Source: Candidatus Saccharibacteria bacterium | GTDB lineage: Bacteria; Patescibacteriota; Saccharimonadia; CAILAD01; BJGX01 | Direction: 5' to 3' | DNA: 39,965 nucleotides | Assembly (NCBI GenBank): GCA_016191105.1 | Contig: JACPPH010000005.1 | Coordinates: 64,721-104,685 of the forward strand | Shown: one piece after another, positions 6,916 to 14,785 of the stretch | Layout: each line of letters begins with the position of its first letter | Position numbering within the stretch: position 1 is the stretch's first letter | The notes under the pieces: model-generated | Database searches by the model: none | What the model was told of the DNA's origin: nothing | Seen by the model: the letters and a program-made list of their open reading frames with translations, nothing else | Made by a program: the position numbers and the translations under genes

Positions 6916-9782
6916 CTTTTAGGAATTGTTTGGCCATCAACCCGAGCCTCGGCGGGCCAACTGGGGTTGGTGTATGATCCAGGCCAGCTTACGGAGTTAG
7001 TACCGCTCTTGGGATTTCCAGCTGCTGAGCCGCCATTAACAAACAAAAAGGCATTTGTTATTGTCCCGCCGCCTAGCTTGGCCAAGGTGCACGACGGTAT
7101 GGAGCAACTTAGTTTAAAACCCAATGAGTCACCAGTCGAAGTAACCGAAACCGTGTTGCTGCTAGTGCTATATAGCGCGCTGTCTTCGACAACCGCACTG
7201 TAGCTATGGTTGCCAGCTGGCGGGGTATCGGTAATGCTGGTGGTAGTGCTGCCACTAAGTCCTTGAGCGCTCAAGACAGCTCCATCTCGATAGTAGGTTA
7301 TCTTAGTGGTTGGGTAGCGGCCGCTAGTAACACCAGCAGTAATGGTGAAGGTGGAGCCGGTTGACGGGCTAACCGAAAGTGAAACTTGTGGTTTGGCGTC
7401 ACCACAATCATGCACATTGTCGTTTTCGGTAGGAATAGCGCCACCACTGTCATACCCCAATGACCGAGCCAGGGCTTGGACTGGTGGGTTCCATCTGTTA
7501 AAGGCTGGATCGTTTGGAGATACCTCGGCTGTTATGAGGGCACCCGAGATTTGTCTTTTGGCAGATTCTGGCGTGCAAGATGTAGCCAATTTGCCCGAGA
7601 TTGTATCGATAGTAGCGCTTTGGGTGTTGTCGGCCTTTGGTATGTTATACCAACTCGGGAAGACATCGGTTCGAGTTTTCTTAGTGGCAGCCGTTGGTGC
7701 CTTACCGGTGTTAGCATCGATTGTAATGTCTTTTATGCCGGTAGGCCGGCTGGCGGTTAGCTGTTCAACTGGGTCATTCTTGGTGACAGCCTGCATGTAT
7801 TGTCGCCAGATAGGTGCCGACACAATACTGGCAGCTTGAGTCATGGGGGAGTTGTTGTTGTTGCCAGCCCAGACGCCTGTTACTACTTTGGGAGTGTAGC
7901 CCATGGTCCAGGCGTCACGAAAGTCTTCGGTGGTGCCGGTTTTGGCGGCCACTGGCCGGCCGGGTAGTGTTAGGGGGTTGTTGCATTGGAAAGCGCCTAG
8001 ACTACAACGAGCCGAATTATCACTCAAAATACTGTTGATCATATAGGCTATTTGGGGGTCAAGCACTTGCTTGGGCTTGTTGCTATCTGGCTTGGTATTA
8101 TCCTCCAAAACTTTGCCGCTGGAGTTGGTAACTTTTAAGGCATAAACTTGATTGCGATGTTGCCCGCCCTGAGGGAAGGTGCTGAAGGCGCTAACCATGT
8201 CAACCAGACGAACTTCGCCCGAGCCAAGAGCCAAACTCAAGCCGTAATCGCTGGCACTCCGGTTGAAAGTGTTTATACCCATGTCTCTGGCCGTACCAAT
8301 CATTTCGTTTATACCACCAAGGTACAAGGCCTTTACGGCATCGATATTCAGAGAGCTGGCCAGAGCTTGCCGGACAGAGACTACTCCATAGGTATTGCCC
8401 GTATAGTTTCTGGGCGAATAGCCGCCGCCAAAGTCGGTTTTAACATCGTACAGAGTAGTACCGGCGCCATAGCTTTTCTTAAGTAAATTTGAATATACGA
8501 TCGGTTTAATGCTCGAACCCGGCTGGCGCAGAGCCGTAGCAACATTGAATGAGCCAAAGTCTTGATTGTTATAATCGTAACTACCGACCATAGTTAAAAC
8601 TTGGCCGTTACTTGGATCTTCCGAAACCAGCGCGGCATTACTACCACCAAAACCACGTACCCCTTTCATGTTATCAGTAATGGCTTGTTCAGATAATTTT
8701 TGCTTCTCAAGATCAAGCGTGGTGATTACCTTAAGGCCACCCTCGTTGACTTGTTTTACGCCATATTTAGTCTCGAGTTGCTCACGCACATACTGAACAA
8801 AATGGGGAGCAGTTACATTGGCATATGGATTGTACGGTTTAACTTGAGCCAATACATCGATTTGTTTGGCTTGCTCGGCTTGTTCGGGAGTGACATATTT
8901 TTGCTGAACCATCAGATCTAGAACGCGATTCTTTTTGGCAATCAGTTCGTCGGTGTTGTTGCCGCGCGGCGAATAATAAGATGGTGCTTGGGGTAGGCTG
9001 GCCAGCAGGGCGCACTGTGATAAGCTAAGATCTTTGGCCTCGATACCAAAGTATTGCTTTGAGGCCGCCTGAATTCCGTAAGCTGTCGAACCGTAAGGAA
9101 TTTCATTGAGATATAGCTTAAGAATATCGTCCTTTTTGTATATTTGTTCTATTTCAATTGCCAGAATCAGCTCTTTGATCTTGCGGGCGTAGCTTCGCTC
9201 GCCGGTTAAGAGAGCATTTTTAACGTATTGCTGGGTTATGGTGCTGCCGCCACCTTTGCTGGGGTCGCGAAAAATAATACCGGAAAACGCCCGTACGATA
9301 CCAAGTGGGCTAAACGCACCTTGTTTGTAGAAGTTCTTATCTTCTAGTGAGACTGTAGCGTCCTTAATACACTGGGGCATTTGGTTAAATTCAATTATGC
9401 TGCGATCCTTGTTGCCGTATATTTCAACTAGCAGTTGTTGGCCGGTGCGGTCGTATAGCTTGGTGGTTTGGGCGCCGGTTATGGAGTTGATCTTGTTGGG
9501 GCTAGGCAGATCTTTGGCAAACCAGGCAAATATGCCAGCTATCAATAGAAAGAAAGAAAGCGCGGCAATGCCGTAGATTTTGAGAGCCTTTTTACTCGAA
9601 GCAACAGCCCACATGTGCTTGGGGTTAAGCTTGGCCCAACCCTTGGCCTTGGGCACCGTGTTAGCCCGTACTTTGCGCACACTTCGTGTCACGGCAGTGT
9701 TAGTGCCACCACTACCATCTTTACCGCGAGGTATGCGCACCACGCGGCGGTTGCCGTTTAATCTGGTTTTCCGCTTAGCCAT
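6912..9782 (-). CDS. class A penicillin-binding protein (PBP1A-type)
   Basis: 956 residues. Bifunctional peptidoglycan synthase anchored in the membrane. A basic cytoplasmic tail (1-65) precedes one TM helix (about 68-89). The GT51 glycosyltransferase domain has the catalytic SLEDKNFY (Glu147) and GGGSTITQQYVKN; the usual His of EDxxFYxHxG is Gln here. The transpeptidase domain has SxxK at PGSSIKP (Ser423, Lys426), SxN at SSLN (477-479) and KTGT (614-617). After residue about 730 comes an extension: an Ig-like beta domain (about 795-890) and a Cys-containing C-terminal segment, likely cell-wall facing. Upstream on the minus strand a TATAAT lies 20 nt before the ATG, with no Shine-Dalgarno. 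Confidence 0.95.
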   Translation of the reverse strand: MAKRKTRLNGNRRVVRIPRGKDGSGGTNTAVTRSVRKVRANTVPKAKGWAKLNPKHMWAVASSKKALKIYGIAALSFFLLIAGIFAWFAKDLPSPNKINSITGAQTTKLYDRTGQQLLVEIYGNKDRSIIEFNQMPQCIKDATVSLEDKNFYKQGAFSPLGIVRAFSGIIFRDPSKGGGSTITQQYVKNALLTGERSYARKIKELILAIEIEQIYKKDDILKLYLNEIPYGSTAYGIQAASKQYFGIEAKDLSLSQCALLASLPQAPSYYSPRGNNTDELIAKKNRVLDLMVQQKYVTPEQAEQAKQIDVLAQVKPYNPYANVTAPHFVQYVREQLETKYGVKQVNEGGLKVITTLDLEKQKLSEQAITDNMKGVRGFGGSNAALVSEDPSNGQVLTMVGSYDYNNQDFGSFNVATALRQPGSSIKPIVYSNLLKKSYGAGTTLYDVKTDFGGGYSPRNYTGNTYGVVSVRQALASSLNIDAVKALYLGGINEMIGTARDMGINTFNRSASDYGLSLALGSGEVRLVDMVSAFSTFPQGGQHRNQVYALKVTNSSGKVLEDNTKPDSNKPKQVLDPQIAYMINSILSDNSARCSLGAFQCNNPLTLPGRPVAAKTGTTEDFRDAWTMGYTPKVVTGVWAGNNNNSPMTQAASIVSAPIWRQYMQAVTKNDPVEQLTASRPTGIKDITIDANTGKAPTAATKKTRTDVFPSWYNIPKADNTQSATIDTISGKLATSCTPESAKRQISGALITAEVSPNDPAFNRWNPPVQALARSLGYDSGGAIPTENDNVHDCGDAKPQVSLSVSPSTGSTFTITAGVTSGRYPTTKITYYRDGAVLSAQGLSGSTTTSITDTPPAGNHSYSAVVEDSALYSTSSNTVSVTSTGDSLGFKLSCSIPSCTLAKLGGGTITNAFLFVNGGSAAGNPKSGTNSVSWPGSYTNPSWPAEARVDGQTIPKS

Positions 9783-9826
9783 AAGAGTATTTGTTGAGAG
9801 TAATTATAGTATAAAAACGCTATATT

Positions 9827-9835
9827 TGCTACAAT
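9827..9835 (+). promoter_or_regulatory. extended -10 (TGCTACAAT) of tyrS
   Basis: TGC-TACAAT ends 7 nt before the ATG at 9843. With start about 7 nt downstream of the box, the mRNA would be leaderless or have one untranslated base. No Shine-Dalgarno and no clear -35. Confidence 0.55.
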
Positions 9836-9842
9836 GTGACTC

Positions 9843-11021
9843 ATGAGCAGACCTGATATCGATGATCTTTTAAGCCGAAACGTCGAAGAAATCATAGGCC
9901 GCGAAGAGCTCGAAAAAAAGCTCAAAAGTGGCAAGAAACTTCGTATTAAACTTGGTTTTGATCCAACTGGTTCGAGATTACACATTGGCCGGGGAGTAAC
10001 TCTTTGGAAGCTACGCCAATTTCAGGATCTTGGCCACAAAATCACCTTTGTAATCGGTGATTTTACCGCTCAAATAGGCGATAGCTCCGACAAAGACGCT
10101 GAACGCCAGATGTTAACGCTCGAAGAGGTTAAGAAAAACTTCAAAGACTACCACGATCAGCTGTCTAAAATACTAGATATGAAAAAGGTCGAGCTGTTTC
10201 ATAATGGTAGCTGGTTTAACCCCATGCATCTCGACAAGTTCTTTAAGTTAGCTAGCTTATTTACAATCCAACAGATGACTGAGCGCGACAACTTTGCCAA
10301 GCGCATAGAAGCCGGCAAACCAGTTGGGTTGCACGAAACCCTATACCCACTCTTTCAGGGCTATGATTCGGTCGAGATGAAAACAGATCTGGAAGTGGGC
10401 GGTTCGGATCAGCTGTTTAACATGCTCGCTGGGCGTACTGTTCAAAAGGCTCACGGCATGGAACCACAGGCTGTTATGACATTTTCTCTACTGGAAGGTA
10501 CGGATGGGCGCAAGATGAGCACAAGTTGGGGCAACTGTATTTACATTACCGACGAACCGCTCGAGATGTACGGCAAAGTTATGACCATCCGCGATGAGCT
10601 GATTCCGGCTTACTTTAAGGCCGCTACAGATATGACACTAGATCAAATTGAACAGATCGAGAAAGATCTAGCCAATGGCGACAACCCGCGCGATACCAAG
10701 GCCAGCTTAGCTCGACACATTGTAGCTCGCTACCACGGCGAGGAGGCAGCTGTTAAGGCCGAAGAAGCCTGGAGCAAACAATTTCGTGAGGGCAAGCTGC
10801 CAGATGACATTCCTACTTTTAGCTTAAAGAAGAAAACAGAGCTAGTTAACCTAATCCACGAAGTTTTCGGTGTGTCCCTATCCGAAGCCAAGCGACTTGT
10901 CGGGCAGGGCGGGGTTAAATTTGGTGGTAAAAAGATGGCCGACCCTAGCTTTGAAGTTAATAAAGCCGGAATACTGCAAGTCGGCAAACGCCGCTACGCC
11001 GAGATAGTTAAGAAAAACTAG
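9843..11021 (+). CDS. tyrS: tyrosyl-tRNA synthetase
   Basis: 392 residues. Class I synthetase charging tRNA-Tyr. The HIGH-type motif is LHIGRG (46-51), in the context LGFDPTGSRLHIG that marks the TyrRS (TyrZ-like) family. The KMSKS-type loop is KMSTS (224-228) followed by WGN. The C-terminal about 60 residues form an S4 RNA-binding domain (AKRLVGQGGVKFGG). Length is normal. It is transcribed divergently from the PBP gene. Its TAG stop is part of a CTAG shared with the stop of the convergent Nudix-like gene. Confidence 0.96.
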   Translation: MSRPDIDDLLSRNVEEIIGREELEKKLKSGKKLRIKLGFDPTGSRLHIGRGVTLWKLRQFQDLGHKITFVIGDFTAQIGDSSDKDAERQMLTLEEVKKNFKDYHDQLSKILDMKKVELFHNGSWFNPMHLDKFFKLASLFTIQQMTERDNFAKRIEAGKPVGLHETLYPLFQGYDSVEMKTDLEVGGSDQLFNMLAGRTVQKAHGMEPQAVMTFSLLEGTDGRKMSTSWGNCIYITDEPLEMYGKVMTIRDELIPAYFKAATDMTLDQIEQIEKDLANGDNPRDTKASLARHIVARYHGEEAAVKAEEAWSKQFREGKLPDDIPTFSLKKKTELVNLIHEVFGVSLSEAKRLVGQGGVKFGGKKMADPSFEVNKAGILQVGKRRYAEIVKKN

Positions 11022-11530
11022 CTGTCATATTTATTTAGGAAGTCGATCAATTCTTCTTTTTCCCACCATCCGAATTCGTCTGGAATAGAATTCTTGGTAA
11101 AAGACACCACTTCGGTGATTTTGTTACCGTTGTTGCCCGGTACCGGCATCTCCTCTAGTTCAACAAAAGTGTAGGGGGTCCAGGCCCACTGATTAGTATC
11201 CTTGTAGACCTCCATTTCCAAGTGGGCAACTTTGAACTCTTTAACACTGACGCCCGATTGTTCAAGAACCACACGATGAATATAAGTTTCCAGATCTTCA
11301 CCCCATCTGGGCAGATTGTGAATAAAATATAACAGGCCATCTGAATTATTTTGAGCTTTTTGTGGGACTTCGTGACCTGGAATCGCATATGGACGACGTA
11401 ATGCGATGTACTTTCCTTGATATTTAGGAATGTTCTCAATGGAAATGTGCGTACCACCACTGACTTCTTTTGGGACGGGCGGTCCAAAGTTTGCCTCCTT
11501 ATTGCTCCAGATGTACTCGAAATCACTCAC
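11018..11530 (-). CDS. Nudix-like protein with a degenerate Nudix box
   Basis: 170 residues from a GTG start. Residues 77-94 (GEDLETYIHRVVLEQSGV) align with the second part of the Nudix box GE-x-REVxEE-x-G, but the REUxEE core is RVVLEQ, so two of the metal-binding glutamates are missing. The flanking pattern (ALRRPYAIPGHEVP before, WTPYTFVELEEMP after) also fits a Nudix fold. It may be a non-catalytic nucleotide- or effector-binding relative, or an enzyme with moved ligands. A TGGTATAAT extended -10 lies 7 nt before GTG, predicting a leaderless transcript. The gene is divergent from recG and convergent with tyrS. Confidence 0.6.
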   Translation of the reverse strand: MSDFEYIWSNKEANFGPPVPKEVSGGTHISIENIPKYQGKYIALRRPYAIPGHEVPQKAQNNSDGLLYFIHNLPRWGEDLETYIHRVVLEQSGVSVKEFKVAHLEMEVYKDTNQWAWTPYTFVELEEMPVPGNNGNKITEVVSFTKNSIPDEFGWWEKEELIDFLNKYDS

Positions 11531-11537
11531 TGGTCAA

Positions 11538-11546
11538 ATTATACCA
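11538..11546 (-). promoter_or_regulatory. extended -10 (TGGTATAAT) of the Nudix-like gene
   Basis: On the minus strand TGG-TATAAT ends 7 nt before the GTG start at 11530. It overlaps the left arm of the inverted repeat 11541-11564, which also touches the recG promoter. Confidence 0.55.
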
Positions 11547-11564
11547 GAGATGCCAGCCTGGTAT
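11541..11564. promoter_or_regulatory. inverted repeat between the divergent Nudix-like gene and recG
   Basis: ATACCAG (11541-11547) and CTGGTAT (11558-11564) are perfect arms around a 10-bp centre. The left arm lies in the minus-strand -10 region and the right arm abuts the recG extended -10, so a protein bound here could control both genes. It could also be chance symmetry of two facing -10 boxes. Confidence 0.35.
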
Positions 11565-11572
11565 GAGATAAT
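11563..11572 (+). promoter_or_regulatory. extended -10 (TGAGATAAT) of recG
   Basis: TGA-GATAAT ends 6 nt before the ATG at 11579, which supports that ATG over the one at 11573 as the start and predicts a leaderless mRNA. Confidence 0.5.
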
Positions 11573-11578
11573 ATGTGC

Positions 11579-13612
11579 ATGAAGCTAACTGATTCGGTTA
11601 AAACATTAACTGGTGTGGGGCCAGTGGTGGAGAGGGGTTTGCAAAAGCTTGGTCTAGAAACTATAGGCGACCTTTTGAATTATTTTCCACGTAAGTGGGA
11701 AGATTACAGCAAGATTACTAAAATTCGCAGCATTCGACCGGGCAATGTGGCCTTGCTTGCACATGTTGAGACAATCCACGCTCGGCGCTCATTTCGCAAC
11801 CGCCGCCTAGCCATTACCGAGGCTATATTGAGCGATGGCACTGGCACTATTAAGGCCACTTGGTTTAATCAGCCCTACCTAGCCCAAACCCTCAAGCCCG
11901 ACGAGGAGTATCTGTTTGCTGGGGTATTTGAGTTTAAGAATAGCTTTTTGAGCTTGCAGAACCCAACATTCGAAAAAATTGAGGGCAAGCAGGCAGGTGG
12001 GCGAATATTTTCGGTTTATCCCGAGAACAAAGTCATAACCTCTAAGATCATTCGCAAACTTGTGGCTCAATGTATAGATCTGAGCAGTAGTTTGAGCGAC
12101 TATTTGCCGGTTGAAATCGAAAAAGATCACAAACTCACCAATTATGCCGAGGCCATTCGCAATCTTCACCAACCAGAATCAACGCAACAACTCGAAGAAG
12201 CCAAACGTCGACTAGCCTTTGGCGAGCTGTTTAGCTTAATATTAACCAGCTTAGTGCTAAAACGTCAGATTAAAACCGAGGTTTCGCCCAAAGTTTCGTT
12301 TAAACTCGAGTACGTTGAAAAGATTCTGGGCCAGCTAGATTTTAAGCTAACCGATGCTCAGCGCAAAGTGGCTTGGCAGATATTTCAAGACCTAGAGGGT
12401 GAGCATCCCATGAATCGCATGCTCGAGGGCGACGTGGGCAGTGGTAAAACCCTGGTGGCGCTATTGGCCGCGGCTCAGGCAATTAAGGCCGGCTATCAGG
12501 TTGCCTTAATGGTGCCAACTGAGATTTTGGCTCGCCAACACGCCAAGACAGCCGAAAAGTTGCTGAATCCACTGGGTATCAAAACAGAACTATTAATCTC
12601 GGCCCTAAAAACCGCCGAAAAGAAACTGATTCACGATCAGCTAGCTAGTGGCGACATTGGTTTAGTTATAGGTACTCACGCGCTACTGGGCGAAAAGGTA
12701 GAGTTTAAAAACCTGGGCTTAATTGTGATCGATGAACAGCACCGATTTGGTGTAAACCAGCGTCGGGCCATAAAAACCAAGGCTAAGACCATGCCGCATG
12801 TACTAACCATGACGGCCACACCCATACCGCGTAGCCTGGCCCTAGTTGTTTATGGTGATCTGGATATTTCGGTGATCGACGAACTGCCGCCGGGTCGCAA
12901 GCCGGTTAAAACACAGGTTGTGTTTGATAGTGTTAGAGGCGAAGTCTATAAACACATTGAAGGGCGGATTGCAGCCGGCGAGCAGGTATTTGTAGTCTGC
13001 CCATTGATTGATGAAAGCGATGTTGGCGGTAGACGCAGCGTGACAGCTGAGGCAGACCGATTAAACAAAATCATATTCTCGCATCGTAGGCTAGCGATTC
13101 TTCATGGCAAGATGAAGCCCGATGAGAAAGAGAGTATTATGACCGATTTTCGCAACGGCAAATATGATATTCTAATATCTACCACGGTGGTCGAGGTCGG
13201 CGTGGACATTCCAAATGCCTCAGTAATTATTATCGAAAACGCCGATCGGTTTGGTTTGGCGGCGCTGCACCAGCTGCGGGGTCGAGTTGGTCGTTCGGGC
13301 CAGCAAGCTTATTGTTATCTATTTACCGACTCAGACAGCCCAACCACTGTAAAGCGATTGGGCGCACTCGAGCGCAGTAATGATGGATTTAGAATTGCTC
13401 AGATTGATCTGGAACTACGAGGGCCAGGCGAGATATATGGTGCTCGCCAGCACGGCCAGCTGGACCTCCGCCTGACCGACGTTACCGATGCCAAGCTCAT
13501 CGCCGAGGTGCACGCGGTAGCTCAAGCTTTTTTAGATCAGGATAAAATGGTAAAATACCCCTATATTATGAAGAGAGTGGACGAGCTAAAAGCTCTAACA
13601 ACGTTGGAATAA
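11579..13612 (+). CDS. recG: ATP-dependent DNA helicase RecG
   Basis: 677 residues. RecG reverses stalled forks and branch-migrates Holliday junctions. N-terminal wedge/OB domain (about 1-200) starts with helix-hairpin-like LTGVGPVVERGLQKLGL. Helicase core: Walker A GDVGSGKT, DEQH box VIDEQHRFG, motif III TMTATPIPR, motif VI region LHQLRGRVGRSG. C-terminal TRG-type segment contains GEIYGARQHGQ. I take the start at 11579 because the -10 box ends 6 nt before it; ATG 11573 would lie upstream of the predicted start point. The last base of the stop is the A of the next gene's ATG (TAATG overlap). Confidence 0.95.
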   Translation: MKLTDSVKTLTGVGPVVERGLQKLGLETIGDLLNYFPRKWEDYSKITKIRSIRPGNVALLAHVETIHARRSFRNRRLAITEAILSDGTGTIKATWFNQPYLAQTLKPDEEYLFAGVFEFKNSFLSLQNPTFEKIEGKQAGGRIFSVYPENKVITSKIIRKLVAQCIDLSSSLSDYLPVEIEKDHKLTNYAEAIRNLHQPESTQQLEEAKRRLAFGELFSLILTSLVLKRQIKTEVSPKVSFKLEYVEKILGQLDFKLTDAQRKVAWQIFQDLEGEHPMNRMLEGDVGSGKTLVALLAAAQAIKAGYQVALMVPTEILARQHAKTAEKLLNPLGIKTELLISALKTAEKKLIHDQLASGDIGLVIGTHALLGEKVEFKNLGLIVIDEQHRFGVNQRRAIKTKAKTMPHVLTMTATPIPRSLALVVYGDLDISVIDELPPGRKPVKTQVVFDSVRGEVYKHIEGRIAAGEQVFVVCPLIDESDVGGRRSVTAEADRLNKIIFSHRRLAILHGKMKPDEKESIMTDFRNGKYDILISTTVVEVGVDIPNASVIIIENADRFGLAALHQLRGRVGRSGQQAYCYLFTDSDSPTTVKRLGALERSNDGFRIAQIDLELRGPGEIYGARQHGQLDLRLTDVTDAKLIAEVHAVAQAFLDQDKMVKYPYIMKRVDELKALTTLE

Positions 13613-14370
13613 TGAATTCAGGCTTACTAACATTTGCAACCAAGGGCAAGGCCTTTAAAACCTTCGGCACCCATCAAAAGTTCGACCGAGAAGCTCATCG
13701 ACTAGCTTCGGCCTATATTGGAACTGGATTTCCGACTCGAAAACAAATTTTAAACTTCGAGGGCATGGGCGGACCCGATGGGCTTAAGTTTAAAGGCAAG
13801 TACACCGCTGATCATTTGTGGGATCCCATCAATGAGATCGGCTTCTTGCCCATCTGGATAGACGTGCACTACAAAAACCTTGTAACCGCCCTAAAACTAG
13901 GCGATACCCAAAAAGCTGCTTTTGAGGCTGGCTACATGGCGCACTATCTTACCGACAGCCTTACGCCGGCTCACCACTTGAGTTTTAAGTTGATTATGGC
14001 GGGCTACGAAGATTCTGGAAGATGGCGCAAAAAGTGGCTAGCTTGGGGCGGGCGCAAAGGCCCTATGCGCTCTCATGTGGCTTTCGAAACCGGTGTGAGT
14101 TCGGCAGTTTCGTTTGGATCCATACATGCTAATTTTGATCCTCAACTATTCAAGAACATCCAGAAGAACGGCTTGCCGGCCGTGGTTAAACAAGAATCGC
14201 GATCGATTGCGGAGCTAGATTTATACCAGAAATTCTTGCGCTCGGGCTGGACAGTCAGCCTGGCCAAAGCCGTGAAAGCCGTGGTAGTTAAGCGCATTCC
14301 GCAGCTGATTGCTGCCGCCTGGGTGGCGGCGTATGCAGAGGCTGGTCACGAACTTAAGACTAAGCCATAA
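13612..14370 (+). CDS. putative zinc-dependent hydrolase (phospholipase C/S1-P1-like)
   Basis: 252 residues, not firmly recognised. His/Asp clusters suggest a helical zinc enzyme: GTHQKFDREAH (19-29), ADHLWDP near residue 67, and HYLTDSLTPAHH near 105-116. HxxTDxxxPxHH is reminiscent of zinc-dependent phospholipase C and S1/P1 nucleases. No clear signal peptide or TM segment; the N-terminus is only mildly hydrophobic, so it may be cytosolic or exported by another route. It is translationally coupled to recG by a TAATG overlap. Its last codons ACT AAG CCA TAA lie in the left copy of a 15-bp direct repeat flanking the hairpin element. Function is an inference. Confidence 0.5.
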   Translation: MNSGLLTFATKGKAFKTFGTHQKFDREAHRLASAYIGTGFPTRKQILNFEGMGGPDGLKFKGKYTADHLWDPINEIGFLPIWIDVHYKNLVTALKLGDTQKAAFEAGYMAHYLTDSLTPAHHLSFKLIMAGYEDSGRWRKKWLAWGGRKGPMRSHVAFETGVSSAVSFGSIHANFDPQLFKNIQKNGLPAVVKQESRSIAELDLYQKFLRSGWTVSLAKAVKAVVVKRIPQLIAAAWVAAYAEAGHELKTKP

Positions 14371-14371
14371 C
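14357..14371. repeat. 15-bp direct repeat, left copy
   Basis: AGACTAAGCCATAAC, identical to 14771-14785. It encodes the end of the hydrolase gene. It lies 10 bp from the left inverted repeat of the hairpin element. Together with the right copy it looks like a target-site duplication. Confidence 0.8.
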
Positions 14372-14381
14372 CAACTGCATT

Positions 14382-14770
14382 CTCTCCGACACTCGAGAAT
14401 CAGAAAGCAAAGCTATATGAACACTTCTGCTCGAGCACGAGTGCCGTCTCTGTCGCAGAACAGAAAGATAAATACAGCCTTGTGATTCTAAATTTGAGCC
14501 TATGTTGGAAGCTTTGGCAACTTTTCGCTACAAAGAAGTCCAGCGCGGACAGCGCAAAACTGTTTCGGCAGTTTAGCCGACTATCTTTTGAAAGACCAAA
14601 AGATAGCAAAAGTCTTTGGCCTGTGCTTACGATCGAACAGCACTCGGCTGCCTACAACTTCCTGTTGCTGCGCGGTTTGCTAGCCAGCGAATTCTCGCAA
14701 CAAGAGCGTTGTTGGCTAGCCTCACTTGCTGATCGCAGCAACGGCCTGAGAAGAATCGAATGTCGGAGAG
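14382..14770. mobile_element. 389-bp non-coding hairpin-chain element with 15-bp terminal inverted repeats
   Basis: Ends: CTCTCCGACACTCGA (14382-14396) and the reverse complement of 14756-14770, one mismatch in 15. Inside are many perfect stems: TTCTGC/GCAGAA (14425/14455), GTCC/GGAC (14538/14547), AAACTG/CAGTTT (14557/14569), CTATCTTTTG/CAAAAGATAG (14581/14597), CAGC/GCTG (14638/14647), a three-way junction at 14679-14720, and TTGCTG/CAGCAA (14726/14736). Open frames inside lack a Shine-Dalgarno and resemble nothing known. It could be a MITE-like insertion, a structured RNA, or both. RNase P, tmRNA, SRP RNA and group I/II intron signatures were looked for by eye and not found. Confidence 0.55.
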
Positions 14771-14785
14771 AGACTAAGCCATAAC
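14771..14785. repeat. 15-bp direct repeat, right copy
   Basis: AGACTAAGCCATAAC, directly abutting the right inverted repeat of the hairpin element. It encodes the last codons of purF on the minus strand (GTT ATG GCT TAG). Confidence 0.8.

Noticed and set aside
7342-8486. Long plus-strand frames antisense to the PBP gene
   Set aside because: They are shadows of a gene with all catalytic motifs; their translations are low-complexity and unlike any family.
14382-14770. Hairpin element as RNase P RNA (right size, closing helix)
   Set aside because: No GAGGAAAGUCC-type core or the other conserved RNase P blocks on either strand.
14482-14784. 100-codon plus-strand frame inside the hairpin element ending in TKP like the hydrolase
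   Set aside because: No Shine-Dalgarno, it runs through perfect stems, and the shared TKP end is just the 15-bp direct repeat.
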